Source: Patescibacteria group bacterium
Lineage (GTDB): Bacteria; Patescibacteriota; Minisyncoccia; Phycocordibacterales; UBA918
Reading direction: 5' to 3'
NCBI GenBank assembly: GCA_019750255.1
Contig: JAIEOU010000007.1
Coordinates: 1-57,280 of the forward strand
DNA length: 57,280 nt
Part shown: one piece after another, positions 42,290 to 50,069 of the stretch
Numbering within the stretch: the stretch's first letter is position 1
How the letters are laid out: the number at the start of each line of letters is the position of its first letter
Made by a program: the position numbers and the translations under genes
The notes under the pieces: generated by a model
What the model saw: only the letters and a program-made list of their open reading frames with translations
What the model was told of the DNA's origin: nothing
Database searches by the model: none

Positions 42290-43585
42290 TCAAGTACCGT
42301 ATCCTTCGTACATACTCTCGCGTTTAAGCGAACGCGCGAGGAACGTAGCCACAAAACAACCGATAAGGAGCGGGATGATAAGCTCACGATCACCCACTAT
42401 TTCGTAGGTGATAAGAGCCGCAGTAACAGGAGCGTGCGCGGCTCCGGCAAAAACTGCCGCCATTCCTACAACGACGCAGATTACCGCGTCTGCTGGAGAC
42501 AGCACGCCATAGTGCACGGCGACGGAACCAAACACACTACCAAGAATGGTACCAAGGAGCAGCGAGGGTGCAAAAATTCCGCCCGCTCCGCCAGAACCAA
42601 GCGTTACCCCAGTTGCTAGCATTTTCATTAAAAATAAACCGAGGAGAAAAGAAAGCGGCAAGGTGGTGAGCGCCATCAAATCGACCATGAGCGGATACGC
42701 CGCGGGCTCATGGATATAAGGAATATACAAACTAATAAGACCGATGACAAAACCACCAAGCGCGGGACGCAACACTCTCGGAAACGGAAATCGAGCAAAA
42801 ATAACCTGGGCGGCGCGCAGTACCATACCAAACAGCAGGGCCGTAAGCGCCGCTGCTGCCCCAAGCACAATCACCACAGCGCCATCAGGCCACCACACAA
42901 AACTTGGTACGGCCTCAACGGCGAAACGCAGACCACTGTGTCCAGTAAGTAGTCGAGTGAGTACTTCACCCAAAAGTGCCGACACCGCAATCAGTCCGGT
43001 GCGAAAAAACGTCGGCTGGTGCTTCAAAATTTCAATGGTAAATAGTACGCCCGCAAATGGTGCACCAAACGTTCCGCCAATAGCGGCAGCCGCGCCACAA
43101 GCCAACAACAGCGAACGCTCAGTCTGTACCATACCGAACAGCTGCCCCACCGAAGATCCAATTGCCGACCCAATTTGAATTACGGGACCCTCCCGCCCAG
43201 CAGAACCACCGGAAGAGAGCGTGAGCGCAGCGGCCACAATCTTTACCGGCGCTACGATGGGTCGTATCATGCCTTGATGAAGCGTGAGCGCCTCAACCAC
43301 CTCGGGAACACCCTCCCCTTCAGCCTCACGCACTCGCGCAATTTTAAACAAAATTCCCACGAGCAATCCACCCACGGCAGGAATTAGTATCCGCAGCCAC
43401 CACGGCATGCTCTCTACGCTCCCAATAAAATCACTGCCGAAGTCTCCATAAAACAGCCGGGTACCAGTGGCGATAAGAAAATGGAATACCGTGGCCCCGA
43501 GCGCACCTCCCACTCCAACCATAAGCGCGAGCACTAGCAGCGCTAACGGTGACGCTTTACTAAACCAGACGCGAAGTGACGGCAT
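42290..43585 (-). CDS. CLC-family chloride channel or transporter
   Basis: 431 residues, about ten to twelve helices. The anion-selectivity motifs are present: GEGVPEVVEAL, GSAGREGPVIQIG (gating Glu) and GSGGAGGIFAPSLLLG. The position that carries the proton glutamate in CLC antiporters (IEE in ClC-ec1) reads IEI here, which favours channel-like or uncoupled transport, by analogy. No C-terminal CBS domains. Likely role: anion homeostasis or charge compensation. Confidence 0.9.
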   Translation of the reverse strand: MPSLRVWFSKASPLALLVLALMVGVGGALGATVFHFLIATGTRLFYGDFGSDFIGSVESMPWWLRILIPAVGGLLVGILFKIARVREAEGEGVPEVVEALTLHQGMIRPIVAPVKIVAAALTLSSGGSAGREGPVIQIGSAIGSSVGQLFGMVQTERSLLLACGAAAAIGGTFGAPFAGVLFTIEILKHQPTFFRTGLIAVSALLGEVLTRLLTGHSGLRFAVEAVPSFVWWPDGAVVIVLGAAAALTALLFGMVLRAAQVIFARFPFPRVLRPALGGFVIGLISLYIPYIHEPAAYPLMVDLMALTTLPLSFLLGLFLMKMLATGVTLGSGGAGGIFAPSLLLGTILGSVFGSVAVHYGVLSPADAVICVVVGMAAVFAGAAHAPVTAALITYEIVGDRELIIPLLIGCFVATFLARSLKRESMYEGYGT

Positions 43586-43666
43586 ACGATTTCATGTATT
43601 GTACGGTACGGCCGCCCCAAGCGAGACTTCATTCTCCCCCAGCGCGCCATGCTACAATCGCACCAT

Positions 43667-44257
43667 ATGCAAAAAATCGTCACAAATTTGTGGTTTGATG
43701 AAAATGCCGAGGAAGCCGTCCGCTACTACACGGGTATTTTCAAGCACTGTCGGATTCTCCACACCTCATATTACGGAGAGGCAGCGGCTAAGCGCCTTGG
43801 TCGCACCCCGGGGTCGGTTCTCGTCATCACCTTCGAACTCGAAGGGCAGCAATTTGCCGCGATTAATGGTGGACCACACTTTTCTTTCACACCAGCCATT
43901 TCTCTGGTCGTTAATTGCGAAACCCAGGCAGAACTAGATAAAATCTGGAAAAAATTAGCCGCTAAAGGCAGTGTTGAGCAGTGCGGTTGGTTGCGCGACC
44001 GCTTTGGTGTGTCATGGCAGGTAGTACCGACGCGACTCCAAGAACTTATGGCAACGCCAGGAGAAGCGGCCAACCGGGTTGTTGCGGCAATGCTGGATAT
44101 GAAAAAGCTCGAACTCGACGTGCTCGAGGCCGCCTATAGAGAAGCTGCCCAAACAACCGAAATGGCCTTCAAGGAAGTTCCGCAGAGAACTCTCGTTACG
44201 AAAACGACACAGCCAGAAGCACGACCTAAGCGAAGTCCGTCGACAAAGGAAGAGTAA
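43667..44257 (+). CDS. VOC-superfamily protein (PhnB / 3-demethylubiquinone-like)
   Basis: 196 residues. MQKIVTNLWFDENAEEAVRY is the typical start of the PhnB-like glyoxalase/VOC subfamily, and the vicinal beta-alpha-beta repeats follow (FELEGQQFAAINGGPHF, SVEQCGWLRDRFGVSWQVVP). The C-terminal 35 residues are a charged extension. Metal and substrate are unknown. An ATG at 43649 lies inside the extended -10 box TGCTACAAT, so the start at 43667, eight bases after that box, is chosen. Confidence 0.82.
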   Translation: MQKIVTNLWFDENAEEAVRYYTGIFKHCRILHTSYYGEAAAKRLGRTPGSVLVITFELEGQQFAAINGGPHFSFTPAISLVVNCETQAELDKIWKKLAAKGSVEQCGWLRDRFGVSWQVVPTRLQELMATPGEAANRVVAAMLDMKKLELDVLEAAYREAAQTTEMAFKEVPQRTLVTKTTQPEARPKRSPSTKEE

Positions 44258-44324
44258 CCCAACATTGACGCAAGCACTCTTTGCTGGCATGCTTTCTACA
44301 GTCTCGTACATGAGGAGAGCACGA

Positions 44325-44489
44325 ATGATGACCGGTTCCAACCTACCCACAGATCCCCCGAAGACCAGTGAGCGCGAGCCTGGTTATCTCGACCGAACCC
44401 TCACGGGCTTTCACGGAAAAACCAATTTTCTTTCTCCCCGAACCGGAAAAGAGCAGCGACCGGCTGGCGATGTCCTTGAGCTCGACTGA
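44325..44489 (+). CDS. Small hydrophilic protein
   Basis: 54 residues from MMTGSNLPTDPPKTSEREPG, with no membrane segment and many Pro, Gly and charged residues. GAGGAGAG lies about six bases upstream, and a strong terminator follows 10 bp after the stop, which together support a real gene. No family recognised. Confidence 0.5.
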   Translation: MMTGSNLPTDPPKTSEREPGYLDRTLTGFHGKTNFLSPRTGKEQRPAGDVLELD

Positions 44490-44499
44490 ATCCCACCCT

Positions 44500-44525
44500 T
44501 GACCCCTCGAGCAATCGAGGGGTCA
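44500..44525 (+). terminator. Terminator before the carotenoid genes
   Basis: Perfect 11-bp stem TGACCCCTCGA/TCGAGGGGTCA, loop GCAA, followed by CTTGTTATTTT. Confidence 0.85.
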
Positions 44526-44566
44526 CTTGTTATTTTGATACACATTACTTATGTGGCCCACTAACA

Positions 44567-44594
44567 TTACAGTCCCGCCTATCAGTGCTATACT
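44567..44594 (+). promoter_or_regulatory. Promoter of the crtE-crtB-crtI operon
   Basis: TTACAG, 16-base spacer, TGC-TATACT (extended -10). The predicted start is within about five bases of the crtE ATG, so the mRNA would be leaderless or nearly so. Confidence 0.6.
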
Positions 44595-44605
44595 GGGCCC
44601 ATCAC

Positions 44606-45700
44606 ATGTCCGACGCAGAGCATGACACCATCACCCTCAAAGAAGAGTCGGGCCGCTTTAAAGCGGCCTTTGATACACTGCTTGAGCGATATATCACTGA
44701 AAAAACCACACGCTATAGCGCGCAGTTTAATAGCGCATCGCTCCAAGCACTCTTTCAGCATTTAGTCGCCGTCTGCAGCGGGGGTAAACGGTTGAGGCCC
44801 TTTATGGTATTTCGTCTGTACCGGGAAAGTCATCCTGAGGCGACACTCCACGACATTAAAGAAGTACTACTTGCAGTTGAACTCTTTCACATCTTTTGCC
44901 TCATCCACGACGACATCATGGATGAAGCGCCGCAACGCCACGGTGTCGCCACACTCCATCAGTTTGCTAGTAATACAGTGTACGGCGATGCACCGCGACA
45001 GAGTACAGTACGGCGAGCCGGCGAGAGTCACGGCATCCTCATTGGTGATCTAGTCTTTAACCTGGTCATGGAGCTGCTTGGGGAGGCACAAGATCGGAAC
45101 CTCCCCCACATGAAAGAAGTACGACGCCTCTTTCATACGTTAGTCGAAGAGGTGTGCCTCGGACAAATGCTCGATATTGACTTTACCGTTCGCGCCGAGG
45201 TCGATGAAAACGAGGTCTTACTCAAAAATCAATATAAGACCGCACGGTATTCTTTTGTGCGACCCCTCCACATCGGAGCCACGCTCGCTGGCCGGCCCGA
45301 ACTTCTCCCTGCCGGAGAAGCCTTTGGTCTCGCGCTCGGTCAACTCTACCAAATTCAAGACGACATACTGGATATCGTGGGTGACAGTAAAGAAACCAAA
45401 AAGGACACGATGACGGATGTGACACAAAACCAACACACCGTACTGACCGCATATGTCCGAGAACACGGTGGCACAGCGGCAGAACTACTAGAGCAGGCGG
45501 TCGGAAAATCCTTGGACGAGGAAGACAAAGCCGCGCTTCGTGCCATGTTTACCACCTCAGGAGCACTCAAACACGCACACAATCTTGTTGCGGTGTTTGA
45601 AGCCAGTGCATATGCAGCCCTGGAAGATCCGGCCCTCACGAGTCGTGATCGGACTTTCTTTTCAACGATTGCGACACTCATTCATAAACACTCTACCTAA
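44606..45700 (+). CDS. crtE: Geranylgeranyl diphosphate synthase-like polyprenyl synthase
   Basis: 364 residues. Builds C20 geranylgeranyl diphosphate from IPP and allylic diphosphates. First Asp-rich motif DDIMD near residues 101-105 with GKRLRPFMVF upstream, second motif DDILD near residue 251, and KTARYSFVRPL before it. A loop after the first motif (about 115-137) is somewhat longer than usual. Chain length cannot be proven from sequence, but co-transcription with crtB and crtI points to GGPP. The start at 44606 is set by the -10 box. No mevalonate or MEP genes are in the window. Confidence 0.88.
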   Translation: MSDAEHDTITLKEESGRFKAAFDTLLERYITEKTTRYSAQFNSASLQALFQHLVAVCSGGKRLRPFMVFRLYRESHPEATLHDIKEVLLAVELFHIFCLIHDDIMDEAPQRHGVATLHQFASNTVYGDAPRQSTVRRAGESHGILIGDLVFNLVMELLGEAQDRNLPHMKEVRRLFHTLVEEVCLGQMLDIDFTVRAEVDENEVLLKNQYKTARYSFVRPLHIGATLAGRPELLPAGEAFGLALGQLYQIQDDILDIVGDSKETKKDTMTDVTQNQHTVLTAYVREHGGTAAELLEQAVGKSLDEEDKAALRAMFTTSGALKHAHNLVAVFEASAYAALEDPALTSRDRTFFSTIATLIHKHST

Positions 45701-45705
45701 TCATC

Positions 45706-46551
45706 ATGAAAGCTGCAGCCATTGAAAAAGCCCGCCGGATTGAAAAACGTCACGGTACAAGCTACTACCTAGCTACCCTCTTTCTCCCCCGCGAATACCG
45801 CGAGGCAGTGTTTATACTGTATGCCTTTGTGCGTATACCTGACGAGATAGTTGATAACCCGGCTGCCGGCAGTGACCCGGCTGTTGAGCTCGACAATTGG
45901 AAGCACGACTGGATTCAGTGCTATGACACGGGAGAGACCAAACGCAGTATCCTAGAAGCAACTCGCGAAGTGTTTCTCCGCTACCATATTCCTCTTCCAG
46001 TCAGCATCGAGTTTATAGACGCAATGCTCCTTGACCTCACCAAAACCCGTTACACTACCTACGAGGAATTGCAGTCGTACATGCGAGGGTCTGCCCAGGT
46101 GGTGGGAGTCATGCTCACCTATATTTTTGGCTACCGTGATGAGCGCGCCTTTCCACGAGCTGAAGCGCTTGGTGAAGCGATGCAGCTGACAAATTTCCTC
46201 CGCGATGTTCGGGAAGACTATGATGAGCGCGGGCGAATTTACCTGCCACAAAGCGAGATGACCAAGCATGGCGTCACCGAAGACATGATCAAGCACCACG
46301 CCACTACCCCCGAGTTTATTGCGCTCATGAAGCAAGAGATTGCCAGAGCGCGCCGGCTGTACACCGAAGCCGAGCCAGGTGTTGCATTACTTTCACCCAA
46401 AGCCCGACGGGCGGTTATCCTTGCCTCCCGCTTCTACGCAGCGATACTCGACCAAATTGAAAGACAGCACTACAACGTGTTTACCAAACGCGCCCGTGTA
46501 TCCAAGCTCCGCAAATGCCTTATTATTTTACGTACCTATGTCAACAACTAA
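45706..46551 (+). CDS. crtB: Phytoene synthase
   Basis: 281 residues. Head-to-head condensation of two GGPP to C40 phytoene. It has the squalene/phytoene synthase motifs YAFVRIPDEIVDN with DEIVD near residues 46-50, and LTNFLRDVREDYDERGRIYLP with DVRED near 167-171. The N terminus is helical as in bacterial CrtB. Five bases after crtE and overlapping crtI by 14 bp, so clearly one operon. Squalene synthase is the alternative, but the gene order favours phytoene. Confidence 0.92.
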   Translation: MKAAAIEKARRIEKRHGTSYYLATLFLPREYREAVFILYAFVRIPDEIVDNPAAGSDPAVELDNWKHDWIQCYDTGETKRSILEATREVFLRYHIPLPVSIEFIDAMLLDLTKTRYTTYEELQSYMRGSAQVVGVMLTYIFGYRDERAFPRAEALGEAMQLTNFLRDVREDYDERGRIYLPQSEMTKHGVTEDMIKHHATTPEFIALMKQEIARARRLYTEAEPGVALLSPKARRAVILASRFYAAILDQIERQHYNVFTKRARVSKLRKCLIILRTYVNN

Positions 46552-48046
46552 ATCAGCCATTATTATTGGAGCCGGCTTCGGCGGCATCTCGCTCGCTGCC
46601 ATGCTCGGAAAACAGGGCTACCAAGTAGACGTCTATGAAAAAAACGAATCGATTGGCGGTCGAGCGCGTGTGTTTGGAGATCAAGGCTACACCTTTGACA
46701 TGGGTCCGTCGTGGTACATGATGCCGGACGTCTTTGAACACTTTTTCACGCTTATGGGTGAAGACATTCACGAGTACCTTACCCTCAAAAAGCTCGCTCC
46801 TTCGTACCGAGTATTCCTCGGATCCACTGGTGAGCACCACGATTTTTTTGCCAACCGCGCTCTCAACGCCGTCGTGTTTGATGCAATTGAATCGGGAGCC
46901 GGTAAAAAGCTTAACGACTACCTCGATGAGTCAGAGCGTCAATACGGTATTGCTAAACACGAGTTTATTTACAAAAATTACGATTCAATTTTTGACTTCT
47001 TTAATAAGCGGGTTATGCGCGAGGGTCGCAAACTCGAGATTTTAAACAGCATGCAGCGCATCATCCACAGAACCTTCAAGAGCGAGCTCTTGCGTAAGGT
47101 GATGCTCTTTCAAATGGTATTACTTGGCACTGCCCCCAAAGATGCGCCCGGGATGTATCGTCTCATGAACCATGTCGACTTCGACTTAGGCATCTGGTAT
47201 CCCGATGGCGGCATCGGTGAATTACCGAAGGCAATTGGAAAGCTCGCCGAAAAGCACGGGGTGCGCTTTCACTACAACGCACCGGTGCGACGCATCATTA
47301 CCGAACAAGGCAAGGCCGTCGGGGTTGAACTTGAGGACGGGACGAACAAGCACGCAGATATGGTCGTGAGTAACGCCGACCTCCATCATACTGAAACTGC
47401 CCTCCTCTCACCCCACGAGCGCGACCACAGCGACCGCTACTGGGAAAAACGGACGTTAGCACCAAGTGCCTTTATTATGTACCTCGGTGTTAACAGACAG
47501 TACGATAACCTGACCCACCATAATCTACTCTTTACCGAGAACTGGGACAGAAATTTTAAAGAGATTTTCAACCACCACGACTTCCCTACTGACCCATCAA
47601 TCTACGTCTGTGCCCCGAGCAAGAGCGACCCGAACGTCGCACCGGCCGGTCACGAAAACCTGTTTGTCTTAGTACCGCTCTCAGCGGGGGTTTCGTATGA
47701 CGATGCCAAAAAACGACTATGGGCGGATCGCACCCTGAGCATATTACAGAACCGACTCGGCCTCGCCGACCTTGAAAAGCATATAGTGTACAAACGGGTT
47801 TACTGCGCTGAAGATTTCTCCCATGACTACAATAGCTTTAAAGGTACAGCGCTTGGTCTGGCGCACACCCTAGGTCAATCAGCCCTCTGGCGCCCGAATA
47901 ATATCTCAAAGAAAGTTAAAAACCTGTACTTTGTCGGTTCATACCAAAACCCAGGCATCGGTATGCCGATCTGTGTTATTTCGGCCCAGAATGTCTATAA
48001 GCGCATCATGAATATAAGTTCACCCCATCCCCTCACGTCCCTCTAA
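46538..48046 (+). CDS. crtI: Phytoene desaturase (CrtI type)
   Basis: 502 residues. FAD-dependent desaturation of phytoene, usually to lycopene in four steps. The N-terminal dinucleotide motif AIIIGAGFGGISLAAMLGKQ is followed by VDVYEKNESIGGRARVF. FDMGPSWYMMPDVF is characteristic, and the C-terminal FAD segment reads LYFVGSYQNPGIGMPICVIS. The usual length is 490-510. The ATG at 46538 lies within the crtB end. The number of desaturation steps cannot be read from sequence. A diapophytoene or carotenoid isomerase function is less likely given crtE/crtB. Confidence 0.92.
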   Translation: MSTTKSAIIIGAGFGGISLAAMLGKQGYQVDVYEKNESIGGRARVFGDQGYTFDMGPSWYMMPDVFEHFFTLMGEDIHEYLTLKKLAPSYRVFLGSTGEHHDFFANRALNAVVFDAIESGAGKKLNDYLDESERQYGIAKHEFIYKNYDSIFDFFNKRVMREGRKLEILNSMQRIIHRTFKSELLRKVMLFQMVLLGTAPKDAPGMYRLMNHVDFDLGIWYPDGGIGELPKAIGKLAEKHGVRFHYNAPVRRIITEQGKAVGVELEDGTNKHADMVVSNADLHHTETALLSPHERDHSDRYWEKRTLAPSAFIMYLGVNRQYDNLTHHNLLFTENWDRNFKEIFNHHDFPTDPSIYVCAPSKSDPNVAPAGHENLFVLVPLSAGVSYDDAKKRLWADRTLSILQNRLGLADLEKHIVYKRVYCAEDFSHDYNSFKGTALGLAHTLGQSALWRPNNISKKVKNLYFVGSYQNPGIGMPICVISAQNVYKRIMNISSPHPLTSL

Positions 48047-48897
48047 AACCAACCGTTTTCATAGAGCACAAGGAGCGTTACCAGGGTTCCCATAACTGAA
48101 TTTAACTTCGGGAAGTACTTGTAGAGCTGTAGTAGTCGTTCGTCGCTAGCCTTAAGCGAAAGGCCCATCATTATGAGGTACGGTACCGAAAGTGCGAGTG
48201 CGAGCAAACCGAAGTACAGATAGGCTATAAGTCCAGCACCGAGATAGGCAAAGGCACACACAATGATGGTTCGTTCTTTACCTAAAAAAGTGGCAATGGT
48301 TGGTACGCCCGCCTCTCCGTCGGCGGCAATATCAGGCACCGCCGAATATGCATGCATGGCCATCGCCCAGAACATGCCGGCCACCACGGGCAAAAGGACG
48401 TCCTCCACTTCACCAGCTAGGTAGTAACCAAACACACCTGTCGCTACGTAGTGACCGGCAGAAAAAAAGCTATCAAGCAGCGGCCGAGCCTTCGCTCGAA
48501 CGGGCGGCATCGAGTAACCAATCGCAAAAAAGAGAAAGGCTATAAAGGCGAGGAGAGCAGCCTTCGAAGCAAAGATGGCCAGAATCAGAAATGGCAGCGT
48601 GCTCCAAAAAATAGCGCGCAAGACCGGTCGATGGAGGGATGGGTCAAGCACGTCTTCGTACCCGGCTTTCTTTGGGTTGCGAATGTCCGTATCGTAGTCA
48701 TACACATCATTAACTCCGTAAATCAGAAAATTTGCCGGATACAGAAAATAAAGAGCAAAAATTATGACCAGCCACCACGGTGTAGTGGTGGTAGCTGAGA
48801 GCGCCATGAGTACTCCAAGTGCAAACGTACCTAATTCGTAAATCCAGAATCGTGGTCGGGAGAGCGAAAGAGCCCGCGGCAGGGTGAGTACAGACAT
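48043..48897 (-). CDS. UbiA-type prenyltransferase, lycopene elongase-like
   Basis: 284 residues, about eight to nine helices. The first prenyl-diphosphate motif NDVYDYDTD lies near residues 62-70, preceded by FLYPANFLIYGVN and followed by RNPKK, and the second DIAAD motif is in VPDIAADGEAGVPTIATFLG. The first block is close to haloarchaeal and actinobacterial lycopene elongases, which add C5 units to lycopene to start C50 carotenoids. It is convergent with crtI (4-bp overlap) and has its own promoter. Other UbiA substrates (quinones, lipids) remain possible. Confidence 0.78.
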   Translation of the reverse strand: MSVLTLPRALSLSRPRFWIYELGTFALGVLMALSATTTTPWWLVIIFALYFLYPANFLIYGVNDVYDYDTDIRNPKKAGYEDVLDPSLHRPVLRAIFWSTLPFLILAIFASKAALLAFIAFLFFAIGYSMPPVRAKARPLLDSFFSAGHYVATGVFGYYLAGEVEDVLLPVVAGMFWAMAMHAYSAVPDIAADGEAGVPTIATFLGKERTIIVCAFAYLGAGLIAYLYFGLLALALSVPYLIMMGLSLKASDERLLQLYKYFPKLNSVMGTLVTLLVLYENGWF

Positions 48898-48903
48898 CCG
48901 GCT

Positions 48904-48931
48904 ATAGTAACAGACTTTGAACTGTTGACAA
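48904..48931 (-). promoter_or_regulatory. Promoter of the lycopene elongase-like gene
   Basis: Minus strand: TTGTCA (48931-48926), 16-base spacer, TACTAT (48909-48904), then only six bases to the ATG, predicting a leaderless mRNA. Confidence 0.6.
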
Positions 48932-49420
48932 ATCATTATATTAACTGCCTTCTGAGGAAGGCTAGGACCAATACAGCTAGCGAGAGGAGTCAGTCTATGA
49001 CAAACCCGTAGTGACGAAGACATACACCGACATGAGCGACACAAGATATTTGACAGAGCCAGCTATACGCTTTACGAGTGGTCAGACATGCATCATCAGG
49101 CTCATCGATAAGTGTTACAGGGCTCAACAGACCGCATAATCCCATGCCCTGCCACCTGTCAAAAAAACACATCCGAGCTCAAACCTCCCACGATACTACT
49201 TGATTATCATTTTATATGCAGCTTTAACTGAACCCGTAGAACGTGTCACCCAAGCGCCCTCCAGCTCATAAAAAATCTTCTTTTTTTATTAATGAAAGAA
49301 ATCAGCGGTTCGTGCGTCTTAAGAACTGGAAGTACAAAAAAGGAATCAAGGAACACCAACGACCAGTAATAAGGTCACCCACGGGAGGTCTGACCACGCT
49401 TTACATCGTGAGAGAGGACC
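48932..49420 (+). other. Gene-free stretch between the carotenoid and envelope genes
   Basis: About 490 bases. A small perfect hairpin GCCTTC/GAAGGC with loop TGAG lies at 48947-48962. A 60-codon minus-strand frame at 48990-49172 has no ribosome-binding site and is not called. No tRNA or repeat of the GA family was found here. Confidence 0.4.
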
Positions 49421-49915
49421 ATGTTTTTGTTACAAAGAACACTACTCGTCGCCGTACTCATAGTCGCCAGCATGGTGACGCCGAGCACTGTTACGAGCGC
49501 CTGGGCTATGCCTAACCATATGCTGAGCCGCCTTGGCGAAGCAGAGCAGCGTACTATCGTCAACCACATCATTGCCGAGGTATTTCCTCGGGCCGCGGTT
49601 GCACGCATGCAGGCGATTGCCTGGTGCGAATCTCGAGGACGCCATGTCATCGAAAATGGCTCGCTCATGCGTAACGCTTCAGGTGCCTTTCACGGGGCCC
49701 TGCAAGTTGCATGGAGAGTCCATGAAAACGATATTGAGCGTCTTCGACAGCAGTACAATCTTCAGGTACGGGATAATGTACGTGACTATGTGCACTTCAA
49801 TCTTATTCTGTACCAACAGGATAGGCAACGCGGAGGTGACGGTTTTAGACCCTGGCCCCGATGCCGAGTTCGCACAGCCCACGTGGATACAATTCAAGTA
49901 GCTGAAGCACGCTGA
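49421..49915 (+). CDS. Secreted transglycosylase-like protein
   Basis: 164 residues with a signal peptide (1-29, ending TSAWA). The core AIAWCESRGRHVIENGSLMR resembles the goose-lysozyme/SLT catalytic segment (CES with Glu), followed by GAFHGALQVAWRVHENDI. Same general layout as the protein at 36116 but only distantly alike. GAGAGGA lies just before the ATG. It is convergent with the Ig-repeat surface protein; both act outside the membrane. Confidence 0.7.
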   Translation: MFLLQRTLLVAVLIVASMVTPSTVTSAWAMPNHMLSRLGEAEQRTIVNHIIAEVFPRAAVARMQAIAWCESRGRHVIENGSLMRNASGAFHGALQVAWRVHENDIERLRQQYNLQVRDNVRDYVHFNLILYQQDRQRGGDGFRPWPRCRVRTAHVDTIQVAEAR

Positions 49916-49920
49916 TTCAT

Positions 49921-49962
49921 GCGGGGCCCGAAATCGATGCACATCATCACTTCGGGCCCCGC
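49921..49962 (+). terminator. GC-rich hairpin after the transglycosylase-like gene
   Basis: Perfect 12-bp stem GCGGGGCCCGAA/TTCGGGCCCCGC with an 18-base loop but no T run. It may be a terminator or a transcript-end stabiliser. Confidence 0.55.
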
Positions 49963-50017
49963 CGCCGACCGCCTATTCGACACCATCGGGTAGGTGTTTT
50001 TAATATGGATGACATTT

Positions 50018-50056
50018 AAAACAGCGGGCGTCCCCGATGGGAACGCCCGCTGTTTT
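50018..50056. terminator. Bidirectional terminator between convergent genes
   Basis: Perfect 14-bp stem AAAACAGCGGGCGT/ACGCCCGCTGTTTT, extended by a small CCC/GGG inner stem, with TTTT on both ends. Confidence 0.9.
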
Positions 50057-50069
50057 ATTGATGAGAGTT

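Noticed and set aside
48990..49172. A 60-codon minus-strand open frame
   Set aside because: No ribosome-binding site or promoter next to the start, Cys/Trp-rich composition unlike neighbours, no recognisable pattern.
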